The notes below the pieces were generated by a model. It was not told the origin of the DNA, made no database searches, and saw only the letters and a list, made by a program, of their open reading frames with translations. The position numbers and the translations under genes are program-made. Positions 47,876-58,774 of a DNA stretch of 64,000 nt are shown here, in pieces. The stretch's first letter is position 1, and each line of letters begins with the position of its first letter. The DNA lies in assembly GCA_022496805.1 (NCBI GenBank), contig CM040089.1:4590501-4654500 (forward strand). The letters run 5' to 3'. Source of the stretch: Pohlia nutans. Its lineage: Eukaryota > Streptophyta > Bryopsida > Bryales > Mniaceae.

Positions 47876-48279
47876 AGGTTGGATGTCCTAAAACCACCAA
47901 CTTAAGAAATATGGCCTCATTTTAACAAGGTTATTTATGAGAAATATTTTGCGGTCATTTGGAAGAAGATTTCTCACGGAATGCACAAATTTTTGCAACT
48001 GAATTTAATTCCCAATATTCAAATTGATACAAATTTTTGAAGTGAAAAGAACTTCGTGACCCAAATCAGACCTCTAGGTTTCCCCATGTCCACACCATGT
48101 GGTACTAATTTTCACTCATAATGATACCCAAAACCACCAACTACTTCTTCGCAATGTTTGGCATGCCATTGGTTTACTTGAATAGTGAAAATGGTGGTTT
48201 TGAGTCTCAACTGTGGTGGCCCCAAGAAAACTCTACATGTCATATTTGGGGGAGGTGGTGGTTTTAGGACATCCTACCT
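47876..48279. mobile_element. AGGTAGGATGTCC-type TA MITE, 404 bp
   Basis: Left end AGGTTGGATGTCCTAAAACC, right end the complement of AGGTAGGATGTCCTAAAACC. TA on both sides (47874-47875, 48280-48281). A close copy is at 56083-56503. Confidence 0.85.
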
Positions 48280-48333
48280 TAATGCACAACATGTGTTTCT
48301 GGGATGTGCCATGAGGTCCCTTCTCCCACCTTA

Positions 48334-49029
48334 GAGCATCCATGCGGCCGGAGGCTCACCAAGCCCATTTGGCGAGGCTGATGATTCCAAGGGGGCCCCC
48401 TGATAAATCAAGGCAGGCTACCGCATGAGGGTCGCGAACCTGCGATAACTTTGGATTATCTTTGACAGCTGAAATTAGCAGCCGCCCGGTCACGAGAGGC
48501 AGTCAAAGGGCCCGCATGGTGGAGAATATCCTACCTTGACCTCGACCTTGACTCATGTTGAGGGCACATTATACATGATGGCCCATTCACACCAAGAAGC
48601 TCCAACACTTGCGTTGCGTTCCTAGAATGTTGGAAGGTAAATTTTGAAAACAATATACAATTTCTTGCGGTGTCAGAGTTCCTTGTCTTCCTACTTTTGG
48701 CCAACGCATGTGCGTTGGTGTAGCGCAAATTTCTTGCAGCATCCAAAATGTGTTGGAGCAGCTTCTTGCATGGGTTAGGTTAAAAGGAATAAAAAATTAC
48801 AGGAGCACACTGTATCTACCAAAAACTTATTTGACGAATGCAAATTCTCTACCGCACTCGCGTTGGGTGACTGGTGTGAATGGGCCATGAGCGAAGGGGG
48901 CCGCGACATATTTTTGGCAAGGCAGCTTTGGGCGGACCCTCAACAGCCCAAGCGTTGGGACCTCCAACTTAGCCCAGGCCTTCAATTGATCAGCGTCGGC
49001 CCTCAATTGACCCTACGGTGAAGATGCTC
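48334..49029. mobile_element. PIF/Harbinger-like MITE with a nested element
   Basis: Starts GAGCATCCATGCGG and ends GAAGATGCTC, flanked by TTA on both sides (48331-48333, 49030-49032). Three-base TTA/TAA duplications with GAGCATC ends are typical of plant PIF/Harbinger MITEs. Holds the 48579-48887 element. Confidence 0.65.
48579..48887. mobile_element. TGGCCCATTCACACC element, nested, 309 bp
   Basis: Starts TGGCCCATTCACACCAAG and ends with the complement of TGGCCCATTCACACCAGTC, flanked by TGA on both sides. The same terminal word recurs at 49039-49053 and 49697-49714, so more copies or fragments are present next door. Frames 48531-48746 and 48708-48890 are element sequence. Confidence 0.65.
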
Positions 49030-49262
49030 TTAAGAATGGACCATTCACACCAATCACCCAACGTAAGTGCGGCAGAGAAACTGCATTCATCAAGTAAGTT
49101 TTTTTTCATCGGTAGCTTAAAAGTTTTTTTTGGATTGTATTCTCTTGTTCATGCTCCATTAGTGTATGTACCCCAGAAGTGCTGGAGCTTCTAGAACCAA
49201 GTTTAAAGAACACAAACACTTTCAAAATAGGTCAAGACAACATGTAATGTAGAATCAAGGTT

Positions 49263-49615
49263 GCTTCACACTATGGCCGTCCAAGTTGAAAGGCCGTGGT
49301 ATTGAGTGGCCAAACTTTGTTGAGAGTCCAAAGAAATGGGTTGAAAATAGGCAATAAAATATAGTTTTCATTTTTTATGAAAATAAATCGACGGCCTCTC
49401 GACCATAGTTTGGGTTTCTATTCCCTTTCGACCCAAACTTCTTTCGAGAGTCCGTCAACCTTCGTCAAAAAGTGTTGCCATGTAGGTCTTTTGAAGGGCG
49501 ACGGCCTTTAGACTTTGGCCTCTACTGTGAAAGGTCCAAAGGCCAAATTCTTGGTTTCTTGCAATCCGATTGGTGGAAATCGACGGCCTCTTGACCTTCG
49601 GCCATAGTGTGAAGC
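49263..49615. mobile_element. GCTTCACACTATGGCC foldback element, 353 bp
   Basis: Starts GCTTCACACTATGGCCG and ends CGGCCATAGTGTGAAGC. The arms also share 'cgacggcctcttgacc'-type words. A related, more decayed copy spans ~60944-61765. It lies between two copies of the TGGCCCATTCACACC word. Confidence 0.7.
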
Positions 49616-49739
49616 GGCCCTCAGACTCATGGTTCTAAATCCAAACCCACATGGAGGTTGTGAAGCCCCAAAAAACTGTGTATTTAGACTTCCTCCTGGC
49701 CCATTCACACCAAGAAGCTTCAGCACTTCCGGGGTGTTG

Positions 49740-52300
49740 GATTGAGCTCTTGTTTTCTTGACTAGTTTTCTTGTAACAAGCTCAATTCTTCATTCGTGTG
49801 GGGAAATTTTGATGATTGGCACTGTTGAAATTAAAGAAGACTTACATAGCTTTCATATGAAAAAAGGATCGACAAAATCGCACAATTTTTGAGAAAATGC
49901 CACCATTGAGAAGATTGATGGAACTTGTTCGGGGCATTTTGAACACATGTTGAAATCGGATTGTTCAAAAGTGCTCCAAACTTTTAGAAATTTTTACCAT
50001 GCGTAGAGATCATCATTTTGAACATGTGAAAAAAGATTCACGTAATTTGGAGGTGTGAGGAAGAAGATATGAGGGTTTAAAGTGACGCCCAGATACCCTC
50101 TTTGCAGCTCAAAAAAATCACCAAAAATTGCATACTTCATAAATTTCCGATCAAGAAGTATTCAGGGATTCGGCTCTCAAAAAGACTCGGGGTCTCTTTG
50201 TTTCTCACCTGCAAGTTACGGCCCAACAACTCGAATTTCCTCACTTTCTAGTTTCAGAAGCCCCGTGGAGGCCTTATGGTCCTTTAGGGGTTAAGAACCT
50301 GGATTATCCTTGAATGCTTAAACCATGAGAGTTGCATCTTCATAAAAGCATTTTGAGCATGATAGAACCTATAAGTAGTGAAGGTCTATTATGCTATATT
50401 TGCCAAATTTCTACCATGGAAAATTTATGGCTTACTTTACTAACCCTTAATGGACATAGATTTCTCGATTCCCGCACCTAAAATCTCTTTTAAACTCCAT
50501 TTTAAGCATGATTCTCTTTTTAATTTACTTTGATTCTATTCTACAGAAGTCAAATCATTCAAGTATGTTTGGTTTGGCATTTGAAAAACCCCATTTAGTT
50601 CAACAAAGTTGAGGTTATGAGCAAGATTCTCCTAAAATACTAGAAAGCCCATAGAGCTTGGTATGTCCTTTAAAGTTAAAGGAGATTTTGGAGCATAGCC
50701 AATTAAAGAGTAAGATTCTCTACTTTAAAAAAGAAAAAATTAGCCACAGCTTATGAAATCTATAGATATTGTAAATTAGTACTTGAAATCTACATGGATA
50801 TCTCAAAATTGAATATTTATTTTTGACATAGTTAGAAAACTTGCTGAAATGAAAAACAATAGTTGCCTAAAATATCTATATTTGGATGATGCTTGTATTA
50901 TAAATGGATGATTTTTCAACCCATGGAAATAAACCCGTGAGAAGACTCCAATACAAATGGTTCATTGATTATGTTAGGGTATCGTCAATGTAGCTTTGCA
51001 AACCATTTGAAACTCAGTAAAATGGATAAAAGGCATCCTAAAATAACATAGAAGGTAAGTAGACACGTCAAATTTGGAGAGTATGTCAAGTCCTCCAAAC
51101 CACCCTCTAAGATTAAATTTAGGTAAATTCTTGTATTTGACTACATACATAATGGAATCTTGTCATATATTCTAAATAAAAAACAGTTGTGACTGGTCCA
51201 TGAACTATATACCATGCACATATGGAAAGTGTGATTGAATCACTTGAAACTAAAGTATAGATGAAACTGTATTTTAAAGGGTGAATATATAGGTTTGGAT
51301 TAAAGATGCCCTTAGAGCCTCTCAAGCGGTTTTGATTGAGGATGGTCTTAGAGCGTCTCATACGGTTTGGCCAAATATGAACCATGCACCATCAAATTGC
51401 AGGGGGCGCAGTCTAGAGTGCTCGATTGGTAGAAGACAAAGTCTTCGGGCCTCTACATTTTGTCCTTGCACGTTGCCCACCATTCACTCCAATGTGTTTT
51501 TACACTACGGGTGTTTAGGTTGTGAACAAAAACAATCTCCACTACTGTAAAGCAGTTGATTTAAAGACATAATAGAATCTTTTGGAATCTATGTATAAAA
51601 CACATTGGAGTGTACGTGTAAAATAGGATCTTTTGGAATCTTTTAACGTGTTTTATAGTATTTTACAATCTCTTGGAATATTTTGGAATATTTATATTGG
51701 TGTCTTTTCATCTGCTTGCAAACCACGCCGAATGCATGTTTCAGCCATTCTACAGGCTCAGTTTTCATAAGCTAACCAAATTCACAAGAAATTTTCTGGA
51801 AACTCGCTATTATTAGGGCCATTATTGTAAAGTAACAAGAATTGTTGCCATAAATCCCTTATATCTACTTTACTCACTGAATCTTTTGGGAATCTTTTTT
51901 GAATACGATACCTTTATGTAATAGGAATTGAAGAAAAATATTGTCATTAGTATACCTACAATGAAACATATCAATTAAGGCGTTTTGATGTACTTATTGT
52001 GCAATGTCACGGGACGCAATGTATAATAGTTTGATCCAAATACTATTTTATATTATTTTTGAATTTTTTAATATACACACAATCCTAGAATACCTTTTCA
52101 CTGTTGTCAACATGTTTGCCAAAAAACCAATAGAAAATGACCAATATAAAACGTCTACCGCCAAAATTTGCTATTGTGCAATGTATCACTACACATTTTG
52201 GACGCCCTACGGTGACAACACCCTCCATATGTAGCTTCTCCTACAACCGCAACATAGTGGCGGCTGCCGACCCAAAATGCATTTTCAATGTCCAAGGGTC
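49740..52300. other. unassigned DNA with a lone TTAA terminus
   Basis: No gene recognised. CTTTAGGGGTTAA ends at 50294, an unpaired right end of the TTAA class. The frame at 50082-50294 ends at it and lacks a domain. 51310-51420 has 'ttagagcctctcaagcgg' and 'ttagagcgtctcatacgg', perhaps remains of GAGC-type MITE ends. Confidence 0.4.
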
Positions 52301-52304
52301 ATTT

Positions 52305-52614
52305 GAGTTAACCGAAAAGAAGGCCATGGAACCTCCCTTTTCAACCTCCTTCTAACCTCTCTTTTCAGCTATAGTTGGGTTGAATAGTGTCGTGTCATAA
52401 CTTGTCCCCTTGTGGGCCATGGGCTTGGAGCTTTGGTAGGAGGTATGGGAGTCATTACGAGGTGTGGAGAATAATGGCAGTGGCTTGCTTTAGATTGTCT
52501 CCCAACTCATTGTGAACTAGTTTTTGGTCTATTTATATTTCCATATGAGTTCAAGAGGAGTTCAAGAGGAGTTTGCTAAAACTTTCCTCTTTGAGCTGAC
52601 TTTTCGGTTAACTC
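52305..52614. mobile_element. GAGTTAACCGAAAAG foldback element, 310 bp
   Basis: Starts GAGTTAACCGAAAAGAAGG and ends CTGACTTTTCGGTTAACTC. A longer copy at 56015-57055 is collinear but has two inserted MITEs; this copy carries both empty sites (around 52365 and 52387). Confidence 0.75.
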
Positions 52615-52619
52615 TATTG

Positions 52620-52959
52620 TATGAAGGAAACAGTCCAACAAGGTCGTCACAAATTAGTCAAGGCGTGCTCTTTTGATGTTTTCCATTCAATGTATGTGGG
52701 AGCTAGGGGGTGTTATCACTACAATGCAGTGCATTTTGTTAGGAGAGTTGACCTGCCAACTCTTCATATGTGATACTTTTGGAGAGGATCTTAGGAAGAA
52801 TGCACTACAGTTCACGAGAGAAAAGGCACTGGCTACAGTAGAGAAGTTTGAAAGAAATGCAAGTGCATGAGCCAAGCTAGGGAAGGCCGGCAGAAGTGTC
52901 ATCCTCCTTGTATATAGGGTGCAGTGTGTAAATCCACGTTTCCGGATGTGAATAAGGAT
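52620..52959. other. unassigned, slightly coding-like stretch
   Basis: The plus-strand frame 52673-52870 (CDTFGEDLRKNALQFTREKA and onward) is more protein-like in composition than most frames here, but matches no family I recognise and has no flanking exons. It may be a gene fragment. Confidence 0.25.
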
Positions 52960-53073
52960 CTCTTTACACTAGAGGCGAGAAGCCGTGAGGAGAGAAATTT
53001 CAGCCAATGAAAGGCCTAGAAATCGAGAAGATCAATTTCTCTCCTCACGGCTTCTCGCCTCTAGTGTAAAGAG
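52960..53073. mobile_element. perfect small hairpin, 114 bp
   Basis: Arms 52960-52999 and 53034-53073 are perfect 40-base inverted repeats (CTCTTTACACTAGAGGCGAG at the start) around a 34-base loop. The TTTACAC-TAGAGGC core also begins the larger element at 62985-63506. Confidence 0.85.
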
Positions 53074-53250
53074 GCCCTAAGGTATTTGAATGAAGGAGAC
53101 AGACGGTGACGTACAGTATCACACATGAGTAGAACGACAACTTGGTGTATGCAGTATAATTGCGGTATAATTGCAGCATAATTGCCGTGTATATGCTCAA
53201 ACAAATGTCCTGATGGAGCTACAGAAACATTAAATGAGCTCTCCGTGCAG

Positions 53251-53705
53251 TTAACCCTTAAAGGTCCAGAGAGCCCTTTCCGACGAGTATTATACATCAG
53301 TATTCCATTGTATTTGGCATAGTTTCACACCTCCTATGGGTTTATGATCAAAAGTGAAGTTAAAATTCACATCGACATGATTTTAATGAGCTATTGGGGT
53401 CTCAATTTGGAACTTTCTATTTACAACAAATGTCAAATATACGCCAACGTATATACTATCCCCATCAGCCCTTTAACCCTTAAAGGTCCAAAGAGCCCTT
53501 TCCGACCAGTATTATACAACAATATTCCATTGTATATGGCATGGTTCAACACCTCCTATGGGTTTAAAATCAAAAGTGAAGTTAAAATTCACGTCGACAT
53601 GATTTTAATAAGCTATTAGGGTCTCAATTTGGAACTTTCTATTTACAACAAATGTCAAATATACGCCAACGTATCTACTATACCCATCAGCCCTTTAAGG
53701 GTTAA
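53251..53705. mobile_element. tandem pair of TTAA mini-elements, ~222-bp unit
   Basis: Two direct copies, 53251-53476 and 53473-53705, each begin TTAACCCTTAAAGGTCCA. Only the second has a full right end (CCCTTTAAGGGTTAA). The copies differ at few positions, so the duplication is recent. The frame 53344-53619 spans the repeat and reads the same phrase twice. Confidence 0.8.
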
Positions 53706-53708
53706 GGG

Positions 53709-55675
53709 TTAACCCCTTTAGGATGTTGCGGCCAGAATTGGCCTACGTTTTCTGTATTTGTGGATTTAGTTCATGAAGATGAAGGTATTCATGGATTAAG
53801 ATTTCTACAATATTTTTGGCACAGACTTTGAGAATATTCTAAGATTTTTGGGGAATTGTTTTGAGTCATACCGAAGATTTTGTGCCTGCGCAAGTGGCGC
53901 ATTATACGTATTCCAACACATACAAGGCCGTCTGCTGTATTTCAGGATCTTGCATGGGGTGTCAGACAGCGTATGCTGCGTGGGAAAAGTGACTGCCTCA
54001 GACGGTCATATAGCGAAGCAGGTGAATCAAGCACACTTGCACCAGGAGCTTCTTGTCGGCACAAATTGTAAGGTACCCATCTCATCTTTTGCGCCTCTTT
54101 GCTTGATTCTGCACTTGCATCTTCATTGTTTCCATCTCGCAGGCAAATCGATTGCTCACCCCCTCCCGACACATGTTCAGCTAAACCCTCGTTTAGGTTT
54201 CGTAGAGGTGCTCTTATCCAGACTTGAGCATCATGGTTGAAGTTGGATCGATGCCACATGGTCAAATAATTGAGAAGTTCGTCATATAGGTCTCATTATG
54301 ACCCTTCTCCAATTGCGTACGTTTGAATGCTCTAAATCTTATTAACACGGATTTCATAGAATAATTAAGAGGGGGCTAAAATGTTCACGTAAGCCCATTT
54401 TTTCCACATTGACACTTGTCAACACAAGATTTTTAGCCCCAGGCTAAACCTCACAATTCTTGAAGTAGAAAATCGCAGTTCTACACATCGCAGTTTGTAC
54501 TTTCCAAGTGCACGTGAGCTCCACGTACGGTGGACTCAGACTTAAACCTTGTCTTAAACCTTCAGTGAATCGAAAAGAATTGAATTCATATCTATTGCAG
54601 TTCCAATCCTCGCTCGCTCGGCTCCTCAATCCAATCCCTTCACAAAACTAACTTACTCTCTGATTTGCAACAACGTTTATGCAGTGCTACCAAAACAAAA
54701 CAAAGCCCGGCCGGCCAGCCACCGTGGAATGAATGGATGAATGTAGAACTGAATTATCTGGACTACCAGAGAGTGAGGGTGGCGACGACGAAAGCCTGTA
54801 GCACAATTGCAACAGGGACGGCAATGGAACTCGATGATGAAGCAGAACTTGCAGCGGTGATGTTGAACTTCTGGCCCGAGTCACAATGCGTGGACACTCC
54901 ACAAATGTAGTAGCTCAGTCCCCCAGGAATTATAACACTGTCGTCTCCAATCGTGTACTTGGTAATGGGCAAGAGCGCGTTGCAGATCACGTAATCCGCC
55001 AGGGACACCACCAGCACATTGAATTGTGAGCCCCCGGATTGTACTTGAAAACTGCCACAACAACATCGACCATTCACTCATTCATCAATCAACTTGGCGA
55101 GGTCGAGTTGCACATGCAGTACACCCAGAACTTTTCTTCGTTGTCGAGGCAAGTAAAGATAACTTTTACCCCAAGTGCAGCGCATCGTTTAAAAAGTGTT
55201 AGGATATCTTTCCTTCTTCAAACTGACCAGAAATTGCCCAGACTGCAATTATACTAAGCTACTTCAACGATCCTTCAGGTCTTGCTATGAGCTTGCTGGG
55301 TCAGAAAACGTTGTTGTACATGCTTGGCTACCGGTGCAGACGCTTGCTTGGCTACCGGTGCAACCGGTGCAGACCCGTCACATCAGGCGTGTGGGAGGTT
55401 TATTTTTTTCCTTCTCTGCCTTGCTACAGTACAGAGTTGCATACTTGCGGCCCAGCACCCATCCGCACTCACAAATTTCTTTTAGGAGCACAGATCCTTT
55501 GAATCCACTTTCGATTGCGGAACTGTGTGGCACACTTGCAGGCGCTCGATGTGTAAAAATCCCACCTCAAAAGACATGGTTGAGGGTTAATAAATGGTGA
55601 ATGTACATCAATTGCCCTCAGAATACGCTGGAATGACTCTTGTATGCCATTCTGAGAACATCCTTTAAGGGTTAA
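53709..55675. mobile_element. large TTAA-bounded element (1967 bp) carrying host-gene sequence
   Basis: Left end TTAACCCCTTTAGGATGTTG, right end the complement of TTAACCCTTAAAGGATGTTC. The match continues inward through 'cagaat-tggc', so the two ends belong together. The interior is GC-richer than other TTAA elements and includes a phytocyanin fragment on the minus strand (54763-55067). The plus frame 53848-54240 is unidentified; a possible intron (gtaaggta...ctcgcag, ~54069-54143) lies within it. No transposase is recognised. Confidence 0.7.
54763..55067 (-). pseudogene. phytocyanin (blue-copper) C-terminal fragment, frameshifted
   Basis: On the minus strand, 55067-55023 reads DVVVAVFKYNPGAHN and then the frame shifts, continuing NVLVVSLADYVICNALLP, then YYICGVSTHCDSGQKFNI and a Ser/Ala tail ending in a hydrophobic stretch with stop at 54763. 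The order FKYxxGxHxVL, Cys, YYxCGxxxHCxxGQK matches the second half of plant phytocyanins, with His, Cys and His copper ligands visible. The hydrophobic C-terminus after a Ser-rich linker fits a GPI-anchor signal. The N-terminal half and signal peptide are missing and the frame is broken, so this is a fragment. Confidence 0.72.
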
Positions 55676-56014
55676 TGTACTGAAAGCAGTGCAAGGCAAT
55701 CAAATCATGGCTGCCGCAATCAATAACGTACTTATCAATGGCAGTTTTATCACTCCCTTGCCTCTCACAGATTCTGTTTCTTAGGCCTTCATGGAAGGCA
55801 ACCTCATAGCAATTGTGTGGCTCAAGCCATCCTGTAGAACTTTGCATGTGCTGCATTCACTTTCGTGTTGCATGGAAGTTTGGTGTAATTGTATAGGATG
55901 TGAATATGTGATGCTGCATTAAATTGGTATAAGCACAATATGAGAGCAAGCGCATCCTACGCCTGTATTATCCGTTCACTCTGGAAATTGGATGTAATAT
56001 CTTTGTATATAATT
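55676..56014. other. unassigned DNA
   Basis: No recognised gene or element boundary between the TTAA element and the GAGTTAATCG element. Confidence 0.35.
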
Positions 56015-56082
56015 GAGTTAATCGAAAAGAAGCCCATCTGACCTCCCTTTTTTGCTCTACTTCTAACCTCTTTCTTGAACTA

Positions 56083-56503
56083 AGGTAGGATGTCCTAAAA
56101 CCACCAACTTAAGAAATATGGCTTCAATTTTTCAAGGTTATTCATGAGAAATGTTTTTCGGTAATTTGGAAGAAGATTTCTCACGAAATGCACAAATTTT
56201 CGCAATTTAATTCTCAATATTCAAATTGATACAAATTTTCGAAGTGAAAAGAACTTCGTCACCCAAATCAGACCTCTAGGTTTCCCCATGTCCACACCAT
56301 GTGGTACTAATTTTCACTAATAATGATAACCAAAACCACCAACTATTTTTTCGCAATGCTTGACATGCCATTGGTCTATTTGAATAGTGAAATAAGCGGT
56401 TTTGAGTCTCAACACTGGTGGTTTTGAGTCTCAACTGTGGTGGCCCCAAGAAAGGTCTACATGTCATAATTGGGAGGGTTGGTGGTTTTAGGACATCCTA
56501 CCT
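56083..56503. mobile_element. AGGTAGGATGTCC-type TA MITE, 421 bp
   Basis: Starts AGGTAGGATGTCCTAAAACC and ends with its complement, with TA on both sides (56081-56082, 56504-56505). A close copy of 47876-48279, with an extra local duplication of 'tggttttgagtctcaac'. Confidence 0.88.
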
Positions 56504-56520
56504 TATACTTGGGTCGAATA

Positions 56521-56825
56521 AGGTCGAGGCACCCTAAACCAATCAGTTAAGACATTCACTATACATGGGATAGATGAATCGATATTTTAAGTATTTTCCT
56601 CTTTTAGCAATATGAAATTAAGAAGTTTTCATACTTAATTTAATTTTTTTGATAATTATTTGAATAAGTACAAATTTTCAAAGTGAAAGTCATTGGTTTA
56701 CCTAAAACCGATCACATGCTCTAATGTACAAATGAGGTACATCTTCCCTTTGAAAATCTAGAAATTAGGCAAGAATCTAGGGTGGTTGGTTTTGGGTACC
56801 TAGTCGGTTTTAGGTGCCTCGACCT
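56521..56825. mobile_element. AGGTCGAGGCACC-type TA MITE, 305 bp
   Basis: Starts AGGTCGAGGCACCCTAAACC and ends with the complement of AGGTCGAGGCACCTAAAACC, with TA on both sides. The empty site is 'gttgaatagtgtcg' at ~52380-52393. Confidence 0.85.
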
Positions 56826-57055
56826 TAGTGTCGTGTCATAGATTGTCACATTGTGGGCCATGGGCTTGGAGCTTTGGTGGAAGGTGTGGGAGTCATTGCG
56901 AGGTGTGGAGAATAATGACAATGGCTTGCTTTAGATTGTCTCCCAACTCATCATAGACTAGTTTTTGGTCTATTTATATTTCAATATGAGTTCAAGAGGA
57001 ATTCAATACGAGTTTGCTAAAACTTTCCTCTTTGGGCTGACTTTTCAGTTAACTC

Positions 57056-58231
57056 TAATGATGTTTTTGCAAGGCAAGTGAGAAAGTCACGCCTTTTGGA
57101 CTAAATATAGTGATGCTTTTAGATAGTCCCTCTATAATCCCTCTATAACTAATTCAAGGAAGGGTTTGGTATCTTAGATTAATGAACAATAATGATTACC
57201 CATGTATAGTGATTGTGATTGGTTCACGCACTATATAGTAGCGGTTCAAGGGTGTACAGAGCATAACTTTTGACACCAAATATTGAATGTGATTATTTTG
57301 CAATGGAGTGAAGGGTGTGTATGCTTTAAGACTCTCGTAGGTCCCCATCATGGACCCAAGACTACTCATTTTCACTTCAACCTCTCACAATAAAAGAAAA
57401 AAATCAGTTTTTTTTTTCAATATTTTACTCAAGCAAGAAAAAATCACTCAATCTTTTAAAAAATCATCTTGACTTTTTAAAAGCCTAAGTTCTTTTATTT
57501 TTTATTTTTTATTTCTCAATCATTTGTAAGTTATAAGCGTTTAAGATCCATTGTTCTAACCTTACTATGGTTTGTTTTTGGACATTTTCTTACTCTACTT
57601 GACATCATTTTTTAAATATAGATATCAGATTGGATTTTGGAGCCAAATCCATTGAGACTCCATCAAAAGGGGACACTCTATAATATCATTATAAAAATGC
57701 ACGTGAGTTAAAATTTCTTACCCCTATGTAATATATCATAAAATCATTAAAATGACATTAGTTTTTTTATTGGGATTTTTTTAAATTCAAATATTATATT
57801 GTAAATTTTTGAAGTTTTAATTCGTCAACATGATTTTTTTGGTAATTTTTCTTAACTAATTTTTTGTCATTCCAATTAGAAACGATGGATTTTTGTAGAA
57901 AATAGAAAATGAAAAAATTGGTCTTCTACTTTTGATATGTGATAAATATAATATCGATCTACACGTGAAAAAAAAATCATGTTTTTTTAATTACATGTTT
58001 TACATGTTTGTTACCTAGTATTAGATCTCTTTTTTTTAACTCACATGGTTTTATATTGAAGCATAGATTGTCCCCCCTTGAATTCTATCCAATTTTTAAC
58101 TCTCAAATTTGTGTATGCGATGAGTGATTATTGATTTACTTTAGAAATTAGGAGTTGCCACCTCGCCCTAATTCGAAGTGATTACCCTATACTTAGGTGG
58201 CTACTACTTCTTCCTCTTTGACATTATTAAT
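57056..58231. other. unassigned AT-rich DNA
   Basis: No gene or element boundary recognised; T-rich and A-rich runs throughout. Confidence 0.4.
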
Positions 58232-58774
58232 TTAGCCCCTAAAAGCCCGAGGAGCACTGGACATAACATAGATGTGTTATAATATGTGCCTTCTATATGT
58301 TTGATGAAGTTTGGTTCAATAAACAAATTGTAGCTTGGCATCATCTCTACAAATTATCCATACATTCAAACTTCCCAAAAAAACTTTAGATGTTTTTTTA
58401 ATGAATTTAAAAGCATTAACCTTTGGAAAATTGTATAAATTATAATTTTTACTTTTAGAGTTCAAAATTTAGCATGAGTAGTTAAAATTGGTTTATCTAT
58501 CGTAAACTTCAAAAAACAAAAGAAATGATGAAGGGAATATCATTACTTTCTCCAAATAGTAAATTTTATAACACTAGGTCAACTTTGAGGTGATCCACTT
58601 TGAAAAATTCTCCCCGGTGGAGTTTAACTTGGATTGACATAATTCAAATTGCGTTGAAAAGTAGGCTTGATGTAGTATTTTAAAATATTTTTTGTTTTTT
58701 CAAAAACATATTTTTTGTTTCAAGCAGCCTGTTAGATTTGGACAACGACTAGAAAATGATCGTTTGAGGGTTAA
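58232..58774. mobile_element. TTAA-type element, family A, decayed ends, 543 bp
   Basis: The left end has decayed to TTAGCCCCTAAAAGCCCG (TTAA to TTAG) and the right end to CGTTTGAGGGTTAA. The interior is collinear with 3727-4258. Confidence 0.75.

Larger units (their letters stand above)
56015..57055. mobile_element. GAGTTAAYCGAAAAG element with two nested MITEs
   Basis: Starts GAGTTAATCGAAAAGAAGC and ends GGCTGACTTTTCAGTTAACTC. Collinear with 52305-52614 once the insertions at 56083-56503 and 56521-56825 are removed. Confidence 0.8.

Noticed and set aside
52673..52870. 65-aa coding-like frame
   Set aside because: No recognised family, no flanking exons; kept only as a remark in the region entry.
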